A stretch of DNA of 11,939 bases from NCBI GenBank assembly GCA_005884465.1, contig VAZH01000124.1, forward strand, positions 1-11,939. Reading direction: 5' to 3'. The notes below the pieces were generated by a model. That model was not told where the DNA came from. It made no database searches and saw only the letters and a program-made list of their open reading frames with translations. Position 1 is the first letter of the stretch. Every line of letters begins with the position of its first letter. This document shows positions 1 to 9,513 of the stretch, piece by piece. This DNA comes from Alphaproteobacteria bacterium (GTDB taxonomy: Bacteria; Pseudomonadota; Alphaproteobacteria; Rhizobiales; Xanthobacteraceae). Both the position numbers and the translations under genes were made by a program.

Positions 1-1453
1 TCTTGCCGAAGGCGCGAATGAACTGGCCGAGCACGCCGGTCTCGTTCATGCGCCGCAGCACGACTTCGGCGTCATTCGAGGTCAGGATTTCCATGAACAG
101 CCGGTTGGCTTCCGGATTCTCGCGCAGCTGCGTGTTGATGAGCTTCAGCGAACGCGTCACGGTGCGCATCGCATCGGGGTGAAAGGCCAGATTGTTTTTC
201 TGCGCCAGCCGAAAAATCCGGATCAGGTTGACCGGATCATGCTTGAACACATCCGGTGCGGCGAGGTTGATGCGGTTGTTGTCGACGATGAAATCGTCGC
301 TCTCGGGCAACCGCCGCCGGTTCATGCTCGGCCGCAACCGCGCCATCATCCGGCTCAGCACCGGCGCCGGCTTGGCCTGCTGGTCTTCCAGCTTGGCGCA
401 CAGGATCGCGGTGAGGTCGCCGACATCCTTGGCGACCAGGAAATAATGCTTCATGAAGCGTTCGACATCCTGCATGCCGGGATGCGAGGTATAGCCGAGC
501 CGGATCGCGATCTCGCGCTGCATGTCGAACGACAGCCGCTCCTCGGCGCGGCCCGAGAAGAAATGGATATTGCAACGGACCGACCACAGGAAATCGGCGC
601 AACGGCGGAAGGTGCGGTATTCCTGCGCGTCGAATACGCCGCGCTCCAGCAGCCCATCGGTCTCGCGCACGCGATAGACATACTTCGCGATCCAGAACAG
701 CGTGTGCAGGTCGCGTAATCCGCCCTTGCCATCCTTGACGTTGGGCTCGACCAGATAGCGCGATTGTCCGGCGCGGCGGTGCCGTTCTTCCCGCTCGGCA
801 AGCTTGGCGGTGACGAATTCCGCCGCCGTGCCCTGCACCACTTCCTTGTCGAAGCGCGCCACCAGTTCGTCATAGAGCGGCCGGTCCCCGGTCAGGAACC
901 GGGTTTCGAGGATCGCGGTGCGGATCGTCATGTCGCCGCGCGCCTGCCGGATCGATTCATCGACCGAGCGGGTGGCGTGCCCGACCTTCAAACCCATGTC
1001 CCACAGACAATAAAGGATAGCCTCGGCGACCTGCTCGCCCCAGGCGGTTTGCTTGTAGGGCAGGATGAACAACAGATCGATATCGGATTCGGGCGCCATC
1101 AGTCCGCGGCCATAGCCGCCGGTGGCGACGACCGCCATGCGCTCGGCGCCCGAGGGCATCGGCGAGTGATAGAGATGGCGGGTCGCCGCGGAGAACAGGA
1201 TGCGGATGATTTCATCCTGCACGAAGCACAGCCGTTCGGCGCAGCGCCGGCCGTGACGATCCTTCAGCAGCAACGCCTGCGCGGTGGCGCGCGCCGTAAC
1301 CAGTTCGGCCTTTAGGAGTTGCGCCGTGGCGGAGCGAAACAGGTCCTCGCGTCCGGCATGCGTTACGGCAAGCGCGTCCACCGCGGCGCTGACCCTTGCG
1401 GTGTCGAAGCGTTCGTCGGCCTCAGGTTGGGCCTGTGTCAGAACATTATCCAT
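1..1453 (-). CDS. glnD: Bifunctional PII uridylyltransferase / uridylyl-removing enzyme, N-terminal part (3' end outside window)
   Basis: GlnD is the cytoplasmic nitrogen sensor that adds UMP to PII proteins when glutamine is low and removes it when glutamine is high. About 484 codons are visible. The nucleotidyltransferase signature is clear: ATGGYGRG around residues 110-117 (G112-G113), followed by the metal-binding pair D124-I-D126. The family motif [19 protein letters not shown] begins at E236. The reading frame leaves the window just before the region where the HD uridylyl-removing domain should start, so HD and the C-terminal ACT domains are not seen. The ATG at 1453 is preceded two codons upstream by an in-frame TAG, which fixes the start at or downstream of it; the ribosome site is weak. 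The gene is divergent from the OsmC-family gene. No frame lesion was seen in the visible part. Confidence 0.96.
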   Translation of the reverse strand, partial: MDNVLTQAQPEADERFDTARVSAAVDALAVTHAGREDLFRSATAQLLKAELVTARATAQALLLKDRHGRRCAERLCFVQDEIIRILFSAATRHLYHSPMPSGAERMAVVATGGYGRGLMAPESDIDLLFILPYKQTAWGEQVAEAILYCLWDMGLKVGHATRSVDESIRQARGDMTIRTAILETRFLTGDRPLYDELVARFDKEVVQGTAAEFVTAKLAEREERHRRAGQSRYLVEPNVKDGKGGLRDLHTLFWIAKYVYRVRETDGLLERGVFDAQEYRTFRRCADFLWSVRCNIHFFSGRAEERLSFDMQREIAIRLGYTSHPGMQDVERFMKHYFLVAKDVGDLTAILCAKLEDQQAKPAPVLSRMMARLRPSMNRRRLPESDDFIVDNNRINLAAPDVFKHDPVNLIRIFRLAQKNNLAFHPDAMRTVTRSLKLINTQLRENPEANRLFMEILTSNDAEVVLRRMNETGVLGQFIRAFGK

Positions 1454-1714
1454 GAGCTACCCGGATATCGGACCGCGCCAACGCTGTCACGGGACATTGT
1501 TGATGAGTGGCGGGGCATGCTGGATTTCGCGTTCTTCAGGCAAGGCCGTTCTCGTTGCAAGGCATGGAAGGCGGTATTTTCGCATCGGTGCGCCGCTTAA
1601 CCATTTGAGATAAAATGGCTTTCTTAAAGCCTGGAGAGTTGGCCCGCCATATGAAGTGGTGACATCCGCGCCATCTTTCACTACATCCGACACGCAATTT
1701 ATTTGGAGAGCGAA
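1454..1714. promoter_or_regulatory. Divergent intergenic region between glnD and the OsmC-family gene
   Basis: This 261-base gap must hold the promoters of both divergent genes. It is noticeably more A/T-rich towards the OsmC side (about 1601-1712). The one clear local structure is the short inverted repeat GGCTTT-CTT-AAAGCC at 1617-1631, about 85 bases upstream of the OsmC start, which could be an operator or chance. A ribosome site TTGGAG lies at 1703-1708. I could not identify a convincing -35/-10 pair, and the short reading frames here look like chance. Confidence 0.4.
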
Positions 1715-2224
1715 ATGGACGCCGCCGAACTCCGCGCCACCCAGGCCCCGATCAAGGAGCGCTACAAATCCGATCCGAACGCCGCGGTCGTCACGCTCAA
1801 GGCCAGGGGCTCGATCGAGAACGAAGGCATCGCCTGCAAGGTCGAAACCGGCCGCGCCCTCGCGGTCGCCGGCCTGCATCCGGCCAGCGGCGGTTCCGGA
1901 CTTGAATTGTGTTCCGGCGACATGCTGCTGGAAGCGCTGGTCGCCTGCGCCGGCGTAACCCTGAAGTCGGTAGCGACCGCGATCGAGGTGCCGCTGAAGA
2001 CGGGTCTGGTCAGCGCCGAGGGCGATCTCGATTTCCGCGGCACGCTCGGCGTCGACAAGGAGGCGCCGGTCGGTTTTGCGGAAATTCGCCTGCGTTTCGA
2101 CGTCGACACCTCGGCGCCGCAGGACAAACTCGATTTGCTGCTCAAACTCACCGAGCGCTATTGCGTGGTCTACCAGACCATCAAGAACGGCCCGAAGCTT
2201 TCGGTGACGATGCACAGGGTGTGA
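1715..2224 (+). CDS. OsmC/Ohr-family protein (peroxiredoxin-like)
   Basis: The product is 169 residues. OsmC/Ohr proteins are small cytoplasmic thiol peroxidases that reduce organic hydroperoxides with two reactive cysteines. Both expected cysteines are present: C78 in the helix motif LVACAGVTLKSVA and C150 in LTERYCVVYQTI, with a separation similar to the family. The start is ATG 1715, with GGAG at 1705-1708 at good spacing; a TTG at 1703 in the same frame is a less likely start. The longer N-terminal part and the extra cysteine in LELCSGDM resemble the general OsmC-like branch rather than classical Ohr, so I give no gene symbol. It stands alone: glnD is divergent and a foldback repeat follows the stop codon. 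A stress-response role is inferred from the family only. Confidence 0.88.
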   Translation: MDAAELRATQAPIKERYKSDPNAAVVTLKARGSIENEGIACKVETGRALAVAGLHPASGGSGLELCSGDMLLEALVACAGVTLKSVATAIEVPLKTGLVSAEGDLDFRGTLGVDKEAPVGFAEIRLRFDVDTSAPQDKLDLLLKLTERYCVVYQTIKNGPKLSVTMHRV

Positions 2225-2238
2225 GTCAGCAATTCAAC

Positions 2239-2405
2239 GTCGTCCCGGCCAAGCCAACGGGTCCGGCCGTTGGCCGGCCCGATGACAGGCTCCGCGCGAG
2301 CCGGGACCCATACTCCGTGTTCTCTCGTTTGAAGCAACGCTGTTCGAGGGCCTTCGCGCAACAAGAACGGCTGTGGTTATGGGTCCCCGCGTTCGCGGGG
2401 ACGAC
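2239..2405. repeat. Foldback (nested inverted) intergenic repeat, element 1
   Basis: The ends are inverted: GTCGTCCC at 2239-2246 pairs with GGGACGAC at 2398-2405. Inside lies a second perfect pair, GGGACCCATA at 2303-2312 with TATGGGTCCC at 2378-2387, and a third small hairpin GCCAACGG (2253-2260) with CCGTTGGC (2267-2274). The element fills nearly the whole gap between the OsmC-family gene and the membrane-protein gene. Positions 2277-2296 are the exact reverse complement of 8066-8085 in element 2, so the two share modules. It resembles the mosaic palindromic repeats common in Bradyrhizobium-type genomes. It could form a strong RNA structure or act as a terminator. Confidence 0.8.
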
Positions 2406-2411
2406 ATAAAA

Positions 2412-3209
2412 ATGTCCCCCGATCTCGCCTTCATCCTGACGCTGGCGCTGCGCATGGCGGTGACGGCGGCGTTCGTGGTGTCGGCATCCGTCATCACCGA
2501 GCGCGCAGGACCGGTGATCGGTGCGCTGGTGGCGACGCTGCCAATTTCGGCGGGTCCTTCTTATGTGTTTCTCGCGCTCGATCACGATGCGGCGTTCATC
2601 GCCGAGGGCGCGCTGGCGAGCCTGCCGATCAACGCCGTGACGATCTTCCTGGCCCTCACCTATGTTTTGTTGGCGCAGCGCCGGAGTGCGCTGGTCAGTT
2701 TTGCAGGCGCGATTGTGGTGTGGATCGCGCTGGCCACGCTGTCGCGAACGGTGCACTGGTCGCTCGCCGGCGGTGTTGTGGCGAATGCCATTGCTTTCGC
2801 GATCTGCCTGCCACTGCTGCGGCGGTTCCGCCAGGTCAAGATGCCGCTGATCACGCGGCGCTGGTACGATATCCCGCTGCGCGCGTCGCTGGTTGCGACC
2901 TTGGTGGCGACGGTCGTGACGTTGTCGGGCTGGGTCGGCCCAAGCGTCAGCGGCACGATCGCGCTGTTTCCGGTGGTGTTCACCAGCATGATGCTGATCC
3001 TGCACCCGCGCATCGGTGGGCCGGCGACCGCCGCCGTGCTTGCAAACAGCGGCTGGGGCCTGATCGGACTGGGCATCGCGATTGCCGTGTTGCATGTCGC
3101 AGCACTGCGCTTCGGATCGGTGGTGGGCCTCAGCCTCGCGCTGGCAACCTGCGTGAGCTGGAATCTCGGATTGTGGTGGAATGGGCGGAGGAAGCTTGTG
3201 CGCGTATAG
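2412..3209 (+). CDS. Polytopic inner-membrane protein of unknown function
   Basis: The product is 265 residues and very hydrophobic, with roughly eight or nine candidate membrane segments separated by short charged loops (for example RRFRQVK near the middle). I do not recognise the family. Segments rich in Gly/Ala/Ser, such as ITERAGPVIGALVATLP near the N-terminus and a related GWVGPSVSGTIALFPVVFT later, suggest two similar halves, as in small transporters or flippase-like proteins; this is inference. I chose ATG 2412 as the start because the frame upstream to GTG 2373 lies inside the foldback repeat. The only candidate ribosome site (GGGGA, 2397-2401) is itself the right end of that repeat. 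The last 78 codons and the stop lie in the tandem duplication, but this copy of the gene is intact. Confidence 0.75.
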   Translation: MSPDLAFILTLALRMAVTAAFVVSASVITERAGPVIGALVATLPISAGPSYVFLALDHDAAFIAEGALASLPINAVTIFLALTYVLLAQRRSALVSFAGAIVVWIALATLSRTVHWSLAGGVVANAIAFAICLPLLRRFRQVKMPLITRRWYDIPLRASLVATLVATVVTLSGWVGPSVSGTIALFPVVFTSMMLILHPRIGGPATAAVLANSGWGLIGLGIAIAVLHVAALRFGSVVGLSLALATCVSWNLGLWWNGRRKLVRV

Positions 3210-3237
3210 CTGTAGCCTACGATTCTCGACTGCTGAC

Positions 3238-3281
3238 CCTCATGGTGAGGAGCGCCTCTTTGCGCGTCTCGAACCATGAGG
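3238..3281. repeat. Palindromic intergenic repeat, first copy
   Basis: The arms are CCTCATGGT (3238-3246) and ACCATGAGG (3273-3281), flanking GAGGAGCGCC...GCGCGTCTCGA. This arrangement is typical of repeats scattered in Bradyrhizobium-type genomes. It lies just after the membrane-protein stop codon and could end or stabilise that transcript. Confidence 0.75.
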
Positions 3282-3314
3282 CCCCGCTGGGCCCATCCTT
3301 CGAGACGCCGCTCG

Positions 3315-3551
3315 GTGGTGTTCACCAGCATGATGCTGATCCTGCACCCGCGCATCGGTGGGCCGGCGACCGCCGCCGTGCTTGCAAACAGCGGCTGGGG
3401 CCTGATCGGACTGGGCATCGCGATTGCCGTGTTGCATGTCGCAGCACTGCGCTTCGGATCGGTGGTGGGCCTCAGCCTCGCGCTGGCAACCTGCGTGAGC
3501 TGGAATCTCGGATTGTGGTGGAATGGGCGGAGGAAGCTTGTGCGCGTATAG
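3315..3551 (+). pseudogene. Orphan C-terminal fragment of the membrane protein (second duplication copy)
   Basis: This stretch encodes the same 78 C-terminal residues as codons 188-265 of the gene ending at 3209, including the same stop. It has no start codon with a ribosome site in a sensible place; the frame can be read back into repeat DNA from a rare start at 3276, but that sequence (Arg/Pro-rich) looks non-genic. It would contain two or three membrane segments if translated. Most likely it is a non-functional remainder of the tandem duplication. Confidence 0.85.
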
Positions 3552-3579
3552 CTGTAGCCTACGATTCTCGACTGCTGAC

Positions 3580-3676
3580 CCTCATGGTGAGGAGCGCCTC
3601 TTTGCGCGTCTCGAACCATGAGGCCCCGCTAGGCCCATCCTTCGAGACGCCGCTCCGCGGCCCCTCAGGATGAGGA
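3580..3676. repeat. Palindromic repeat, second copy, plus adjoining hairpin at the mutS 3' end
   Basis: Arms CCTCATGGT (3580-3588) and ACCATGAGG (3615-3623) repeat the first copy. Immediately after it, CATCCT (3636-3641) pairs with AGGATG (3667-3672), with GAGACGCCGCTCCGCGGCCC between. The second hairpin ends only a few bases from the mutS stop at 3680, so it could serve as a shared transcription end for the convergent genes. There is no clear T-run, so a classical intrinsic terminator is not shown. Confidence 0.7.
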
Positions 3677-3679
3677 GTC

Positions 3680-6442
3680 TCACTGCTTCGGCAATTTTGC
3701 CTTCAATGCATAGAGCGCTTCCAGCGCCTCACGCGGCGACATCTCGTCGGGATGCAGCGCCCGCAAGGCCTCGATCAGCTGTTCGCCCTCGCTTGGGGGC
3801 GCCGGCTCGGTTGCGGCACGCGACGGCACCGCGAACAGCGGCAGGTCGTCGACCAGGGCGCGCGCGGTCTGGCCGCGGTCCTGCGCCTCGAGTTTTGCCA
3901 GTACCGACTTGGCGCGGGCGATCACCGGCGCAGGTAATCCCGCGAGCCTTGCGACCTGGATGCCATAGGAGCGGTCGGCCGAGCCCGGCAGCACCTCGTG
4001 CAGGAACACGACGTCGCCCTGCCACTCCTTGACCCGCACGGTGGCGTTGAACAGCCGCGGCAGTTTTGCCGACAGCGCGGTGAGCTCGTGATAGTGCGTG
4101 GCGAACAGCGTCCGGCAGCGGTTGCTCTCATGCAGATGCTCGATCGCCGCCCAGGCGATCGACAGCCCGTCGAAGGTCGCGGTGCCCCGGCCGATTTCGT
4201 CAAGAATCACCAGCGAGCGTTCGCTGGCCTGATTGAGAATCACCGCGGTCTCGACCATCTCCACCATGAAGGTGGAGCGGCCGCGCGCCAGATCGTCGGC
4301 GGCGCCAACCCGCGAGAACAGCCGGTCGACGATGCCGATTCGCGCCCGCGAGGCCGGCACGAAGCTGCCGATCTGCGCCATTAGCGCGATCAGCGCGTTC
4401 TGGCGCAGGAAGGTCGATTTGCCCGCCATGTTCGGGCCGGTGATCAGCCAGATCTGGCCTGCCCCCACCCTACCCTCCCCCGCTTGCGGGGGAGGGTAGG
4501 GTGGGGGTACCGGCGAGAGGTCGCAGGCATTGGCAATGAAGGGCTGACCGTCGCGCTTCAGCGCCTGTTCGACCACCGGATGCCGGCCACCCTCGATGGC
4601 AAAGGTCAGCGAGCCATCGACCTCGGGCCGCACATAATTGTCGTCGACGGCGAGCTTTGCCAGTGCGGTTGCGACATCAAGCATCGCAAAAGCATGCGCC
4701 GCGGTGCGCAAGTCCTCGCTCGCCGTCATGGCAAGCGCGCAAAGCCGCTCGAAGATTTCGAGCTCCAGCCCGAGCGCGCGGTCGCCGGCATTGGCAATCT
4801 TGGCTTCGATCTCGCCGAGCTCCGCCGTGGTGAATCGGGTCTGTCCGGCCAGCGTCTGGCGATGGATAAACGTCGCATTCAGCGGCGCCGCCATCAGTCT
4901 GTCGCCATGCTGGGCGGTGACTTCGACGAAATAGCCGAGCACATTGTTGTGCCGGATTTTCAGGCCCTTGACGCCGGTCTCGTCGGCATAGCGCGCCTGC
5001 ATCGCGGCGACGACGAGGCGCGAGGCGTCGCGCAGATTGCGGGCCTCGTCGAGGGCGGCCTCATAGCCTTCGCGAACAAAACCGCCGTCGCGTTTTATCA
5101 GTGGCAGTTGGTCGGCCAGCGCGCGCTCGAACTCGCGCGCCAGTTCGCGCGACGGTTGGCGCAACGCCTCCATGACAGCGATGATTTCCGGCGGCGGATC
5201 GTCAAGCCTTTCAAGCCGCGCCAGCGCGGCATCGGCGGCGAGGATGCCGTCGCGCAATCCGGCGAGGTCGCGCGGGCCGCCGCGCCCGACCGATAATCGC
5301 GCCAGCGCGCGTGACATGTCGGGCGCCGCGCGCAGCGTGGTGCGGATATCGTCGCGTGCGGCAGTATCTGTAACGAAGACGGCGATCGCATCGAGCCGCC
5401 GCGCAATCGCCGCGCTTTCGGTGAGCGGCGCGGCTAGTCTCTGCGCGAGCAGGCGCGATCCGGCAGGCGTCACGGTGCAGTCGATGGCATCCAGCAGCGA
5501 CCCGCGCCGTTCGCCCGAAAGCGTCCGCGTCAATTCGAGATTGGCGCGGGTGGCCGGATCGATCGCCATGGTGGTCCCGGCGGCCTCGCGCGACGGCGGC
5601 GAAAGCGGCGGGCGCTTTCCGACCTGCGTGCGGTCGATATAGGTGACGGCAGCGGCGGCGGCGGTGGCCTCCAGCCGCGACATCGCGCTGAGACCGTCCA
5701 TGGTGGCGACCGCAAAATAATCGCACAGCCGCCGCTCGGCCGTGGCGCTGTCGAACAGGTCGCGGGTCAGCGGCGTCACCGCCGGCAATTCGCGCAACAG
5801 CGGCCCCAGATCGGGATCGCCATACAGCGCGTCGGTGACGATGACCTCACTGGGATTGATGCGCGAAAGCGTCGCCGCGAGTTCGCCGGTCGAGCACTCG
5901 GTGACGATGAATTCGGACGTGGAAATATCGATCCAGGCGAGCCCGATGCGGTCGCCGCCGGAGGATGCGCGCGCCCGCGCGATCGCCAGCAGGTAATTGT
6001 TGGTCCTGGCGTCCAGCAGGGTGTCTTCGGTGAGCGTGCCCGGCGTCACCAGCCGCACCACATCGCGGCGCACCACGCTCTTGTTGCCCCGCGCGCGCGC
6101 CGCGGCGGGATCTTCCATTTGCTCGCATACCGCCACGCGATGACCCAGCGCGATCAGGCGATGCAGATAGTCGTCGGAGCGTTCCACCGGCACGCCGCAC
6201 ATCGGGATATCCATGCCCTGATGCTTGCCGCGCTTGGTCAGCATAATGCCGAGCGCGCGCGAGGCGATTTCGGCGTCGTCGAAGAACAGTTCGTAAAAGT
6301 CGCCCATCCGACAAAACAGCAACAGCCCGGGATTGGCGGCCTTGATCTCGAGGTATTGTTCCATCATCGGCGTGACGCGCGCCGCCGCCTCGGCGGGCTG
6401 TGCGGCATCTGGCGGCGCGGGGATGGATTGCTGGATCGTCAT
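3680..6442 (-). CDS. mutS: DNA mismatch repair protein MutS
   Basis: The product is 920 residues, the usual alphaproteobacterial length plus a small insertion. MutS binds mispaired bases and starts strand-specific repair with MutL. Domains in order: the mismatch-binding domain with the Phe-X-Glu motif F49-Y50-E51 in MGDFYELF; connector; core and clamp; then the ABC-type ATPase with Walker [10 protein letters not shown] at 669-677, Walker B ending in D748-E749 ([11 protein letters not shown]), and the downstream FATHYHEL switch region. The C-terminal helical tail ([20 protein letters not shown]) is complete. The start is ATG 6442, with a weak ribosome site. The oddity is a Pro/Gly-rich insert at about residues 645-661, encoded by a perfect hairpin (4462-4507) seven residues before Walker A. 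All essential motifs remain, so the protein is probably functional. Confidence 0.97.
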   Translation of the reverse strand: MTIQQSIPAPPDAAQPAEAAARVTPMMEQYLEIKAANPGLLLFCRMGDFYELFFDDAEIASRALGIMLTKRGKHQGMDIPMCGVPVERSDDYLHRLIALGHRVAVCEQMEDPAAARARGNKSVVRRDVVRLVTPGTLTEDTLLDARTNNYLLAIARARASSGGDRIGLAWIDISTSEFIVTECSTGELAATLSRINPSEVIVTDALYGDPDLGPLLRELPAVTPLTRDLFDSATAERRLCDYFAVATMDGLSAMSRLEATAAAAAVTYIDRTQVGKRPPLSPPSREAAGTTMAIDPATRANLELTRTLSGERRGSLLDAIDCTVTPAGSRLLAQRLAAPLTESAAIARRLDAIAVFVTDTAARDDIRTTLRAAPDMSRALARLSVGRGGPRDLAGLRDGILAADAALARLERLDDPPPEIIAVMEALRQPSRELAREFERALADQLPLIKRDGGFVREGYEAALDEARNLRDASRLVVAAMQARYADETGVKGLKIRHNNVLGYFVEVTAQHGDRLMAAPLNATFIHRQTLAGQTRFTTAELGEIEAKIANAGDRALGLELEIFERLCALAMTASEDLRTAAHAFAMLDVATALAKLAVDDNYVRPEVDGSLTFAIEGGRHPVVEQALKRDGQPFIANACDLSPVPPPYPPPQAGEGRVGAGQIWLITGPNMAGKSTFLRQNALIALMAQIGSFVPASRARIGIVDRLFSRVGAADDLARGRSTFMVEMVETAVILNQASERSLVILDEIGRGTATFDGLSIAWAAIEHLHESNRCRTLFATHYHELTALSAKLPRLFNATVRVKEWQGDVVFLHEVLPGSADRSYGIQVARLAGLPAPVIARAKSVLAKLEAQDRGQTARALVDDLPLFAVPSRAATEPAPPSEGEQLIEALRALHPDEMSPREALEALYALKAKLPKQ
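4462..4507. repeat. Perfect palindromic element inserted in frame inside mutS
   Basis: The arms 4462-4483 and 4486-4507 are perfect reverse complements of 22 bases each, separated by TT. On the mutS strand the element reads as [15 protein letters not shown], a peptide that recurs wherever this class of C/A- and G/T-rich palindrome falls in coding DNA of alphaproteobacteria (general knowledge, not checked here). The junction lies between the core/clamp part and the ATPase domain, a place where MutS homologues vary in length. Confidence 0.92.
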
Positions 6443-6670
6443 GGGATGCGCAAACTACAAAACTTTAGGCCTCGATCCTATCGGTTTGCCGCCGCCATGC
6501 GCGTTTTCCACGTCCCCGCGACCCCTCATGCAACCTGTGAGCATAACGGACCTCACGCGAATGCGCCGCTGGAACGCAAGCGTCAATTGACCTGCCGCGG
6601 TGGCGCTCCTAAAACTCGCATCCATGCGAGCCGTTCAGCGCGGAAAACGCGGCATTCAGGGAGAGAATCG
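6443..6670. promoter_or_regulatory. Divergent intergenic region between mutS and pcaF
   Basis: This 228-base gap should contain the promoters of both genes. A perfect inverted repeat CTCGCAT-CC-ATGCGAG lies at 6615-6630, about 40 bases before the pcaF start, in a position suitable for an operator or an RNA hairpin in the leader. The pcaF ribosome site GGGAGAG is at 6659-6665. I saw no sigma-70 consensus pair that I would trust, and no clear match to a known PcaQ or PcaR site. Confidence 0.4.
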
Positions 6671-7879
<1,209 letters not shown>

Positions 7880-8179
7880 AAATACTGATGCGGAATCGCT
7901 CCCAGGCGGCTTTTCCTAATTAGTTATATAGTATAATGATTGGGCGGAACTGACGTCTGCCGAAGTTGTCATTGCGAGGAGCCAACGGGTCCCGCCTTCG
8001 GCGGGCCCGATGATAAACTCCGCGACGAAGCAATCCAGCTTTAGAGCTCCGTCCATGGATTGCTTCGCGGAGCCTGTCATCGGGCGGCACGGCGCCTGTC
8101 ATCGGGCGCGCATTCGCGCGACCCGTTGGCGCCGACCCGTTGGCTCGCAATGACGGGGAATGCACCGGAGGAGTCGAAC
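7880..8179. promoter_or_regulatory. pcaF-pcaH intergenic region with possible pcaH promoter
   Basis: The first 85 bases contain an unusually A/T-rich patch (about 7912-7941) with a perfect TATAAT at 7932-7937; no good -35 box lies 16-18 bases upstream, so this is only a weak promoter candidate. The rest is occupied by palindromic element 2 (7968-8154), listed separately. A strong ribosome site GGAGGAG at 8167-8173 serves pcaH. If the promoter is real, the palindromic element would lie in the pcaH leader RNA. Confidence 0.35.
7968..8154. repeat. Composite nested palindromic element 2
   Basis: The outer arms are 7968-7991 (GTCATTGCGAG, GAG, CCAACGGGTC) and 8134-8154 (GACCCGTTGG, CTCGCAATGAC); they pair perfectly except for three extra bases on the left. 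Inside is a second pair, 8019-8037 with 8056-8071 (centred on AGCAATCCA/TGGATTGCT), again with three extra bases on the left, and a small hairpin CCCGCC-TTC-GGCGGG at 7991-8005. Two direct repeats occur on the right: GCCTGTCATCGGGC at 8072-8085 and 8094-8107, and GACCCGTTGGC at 8120-8130 and 8134-8144. It shares modules with element 1 at 2239-2405. Confidence 0.85.
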
Positions 8180-8880
8180 ATGAGCCTGAGCTACCCCATC
8201 GAAAGTCTCGCCGCCCATCCCGCGCATCTGTCGCCGGCCTATCGCAGCTCGATCAAGCGCGCGCCCTCGAGGCCGCTGATTCCGATGCGCCACACGCTGT
8301 CGGAATTGACCGGGCCGGTCTACGGCCACGAAGCGGTGCGCGAGAGCGACAACGATCTCACCACCCAGCACAAAGGCGAGCCGCTCGGCGAGCGCATCAT
8401 CGTGCACGGCCATGTGCTCGACGAAGACGGCCGCGGCGTGCCGAATACGCTGCTCGAGATCTGGCAGGCCAATGCCTGCGGCCGCTATATCCACGTCCGC
8501 GACCAGCACCCGGCCCCGCTCGATCCGAACTTTACCGGGGCTGGGCGCGCGCAATCCGATGCCGGGGGTTACTACAGGTTTGTCACGGTAAAGCCCGGCG
8601 CCTATCCGTGGGGCAACCATCACAACGCCTGGCGGCCGGCGCATATCCATTTCTCGGTGTTCGGCCACGCCTTCATCTCAAGGCTGGTGACGCAGATGTA
8701 TTTCCCGGGCGACCCCCTGTTCGAATTCGATCCGATCTTCAATTCGGTGCCGGATGAGAAGGCGCGGATGCGGATGGTTTCCGCATTCGACCTGGAAAAC
8801 ACCCAGCCGGAATGGGCGCTGTGCTACCGCTTTGACATCGTGCTGCGCGGGCGTAATGCGACGCCGATGGAGACGAAATA

Positions 8881-8881
<1 letters not shown>
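8180..8881 (+). CDS. pcaH: Protocatechuate 3,4-dioxygenase, beta subunit
   Basis: The product is 233 residues, normal for PcaH. The enzyme is a cytoplasmic non-haem iron(III) intradiol dioxygenase that opens protocatechuate to 3-carboxy-cis,cis-muconate; the beta subunit holds the iron. The four iron ligands can be placed: Y103 (ACGRYIHVRD), Y142 (PGAYPWGNHHNAW), H155 and H157 (RPAHIHFSVFG). Their spacing (39, 13 and 2 residues) is the same as in the well-studied Pseudomonas putida enzyme. The ATG at 8180 is preceded by GGAGGAG at 8167-8173. The stop codon overlaps the GTG start of pcaG by one base (TAGTG), so the two are translationally coupled. Regulation is not visible; the leader contains a large palindromic element. 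Confidence 0.96.
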
Positions 8882-9486
<605 letters not shown>

Positions 9487-9513
9487 ACGAGGTTACCGCG
9501 AAAGCGCCAAACT

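Larger units (their letters stand above)
2971..3654. repeat. Tandem direct duplication, two 342-base units (2971-3312 and 3313-3654)
   Basis: Unit 2 repeats unit 1 at an offset of 342 bases. The only difference I found is G3289 versus A3631. Each unit carries the last 78 codons of the membrane-protein gene with its stop, then a short spacer, then a palindromic repeat (CCTCATGGT/ACCATGAGG), then the left half of a second hairpin. Only unit 2 is followed by the right half of that second hairpin (3655-3676), so the breakpoint falls inside a palindromic element. Homology at the junction is essentially one base. Because the stop codon is inside the unit, the upstream gene is not damaged. Confidence 0.93.

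Noticed and set aside
2660..3619. Long minus-strand frame of about 319 codons across the same region
   Set aside because: It is also doubled by the tandem duplication and antisense to a real gene, with no recognisable domain or ribosome site.
2720..3673. Long plus-strand frame of about 317 codons across the duplication
   Set aside because: It overlaps the membrane-protein gene in another frame, is Arg/Ala-rich, and is long only because the same 342-base stretch is read twice in frame (342 is divisible by 3).
4484..5296. Long plus-strand frames opposite mutS
   Set aside because: They are antisense to a full, motif-complete MutS and result from high-GC codon bias.
6119..6670. Open frame running from the mutS region into the thiolase, as an N-terminal extension of PcaF
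   Set aside because: It is antisense to mutS, has no thiolase character, and the ATG at 6671 has a strong ribosome site and gives the normal family length.
7909..7937. Definite sigma-70 promoter at TATAAT before pcaH
   Set aside because: The -10 match is perfect but no -35-like hexamer is found at proper spacing; kept only as a weak candidate.
7968..8154. CRISPR array or transfer RNA cluster because of short repeated motifs
   Set aside because: The repeats are nested inverted pairs and two irregular short direct repeats, without regular spacers or a cloverleaf.
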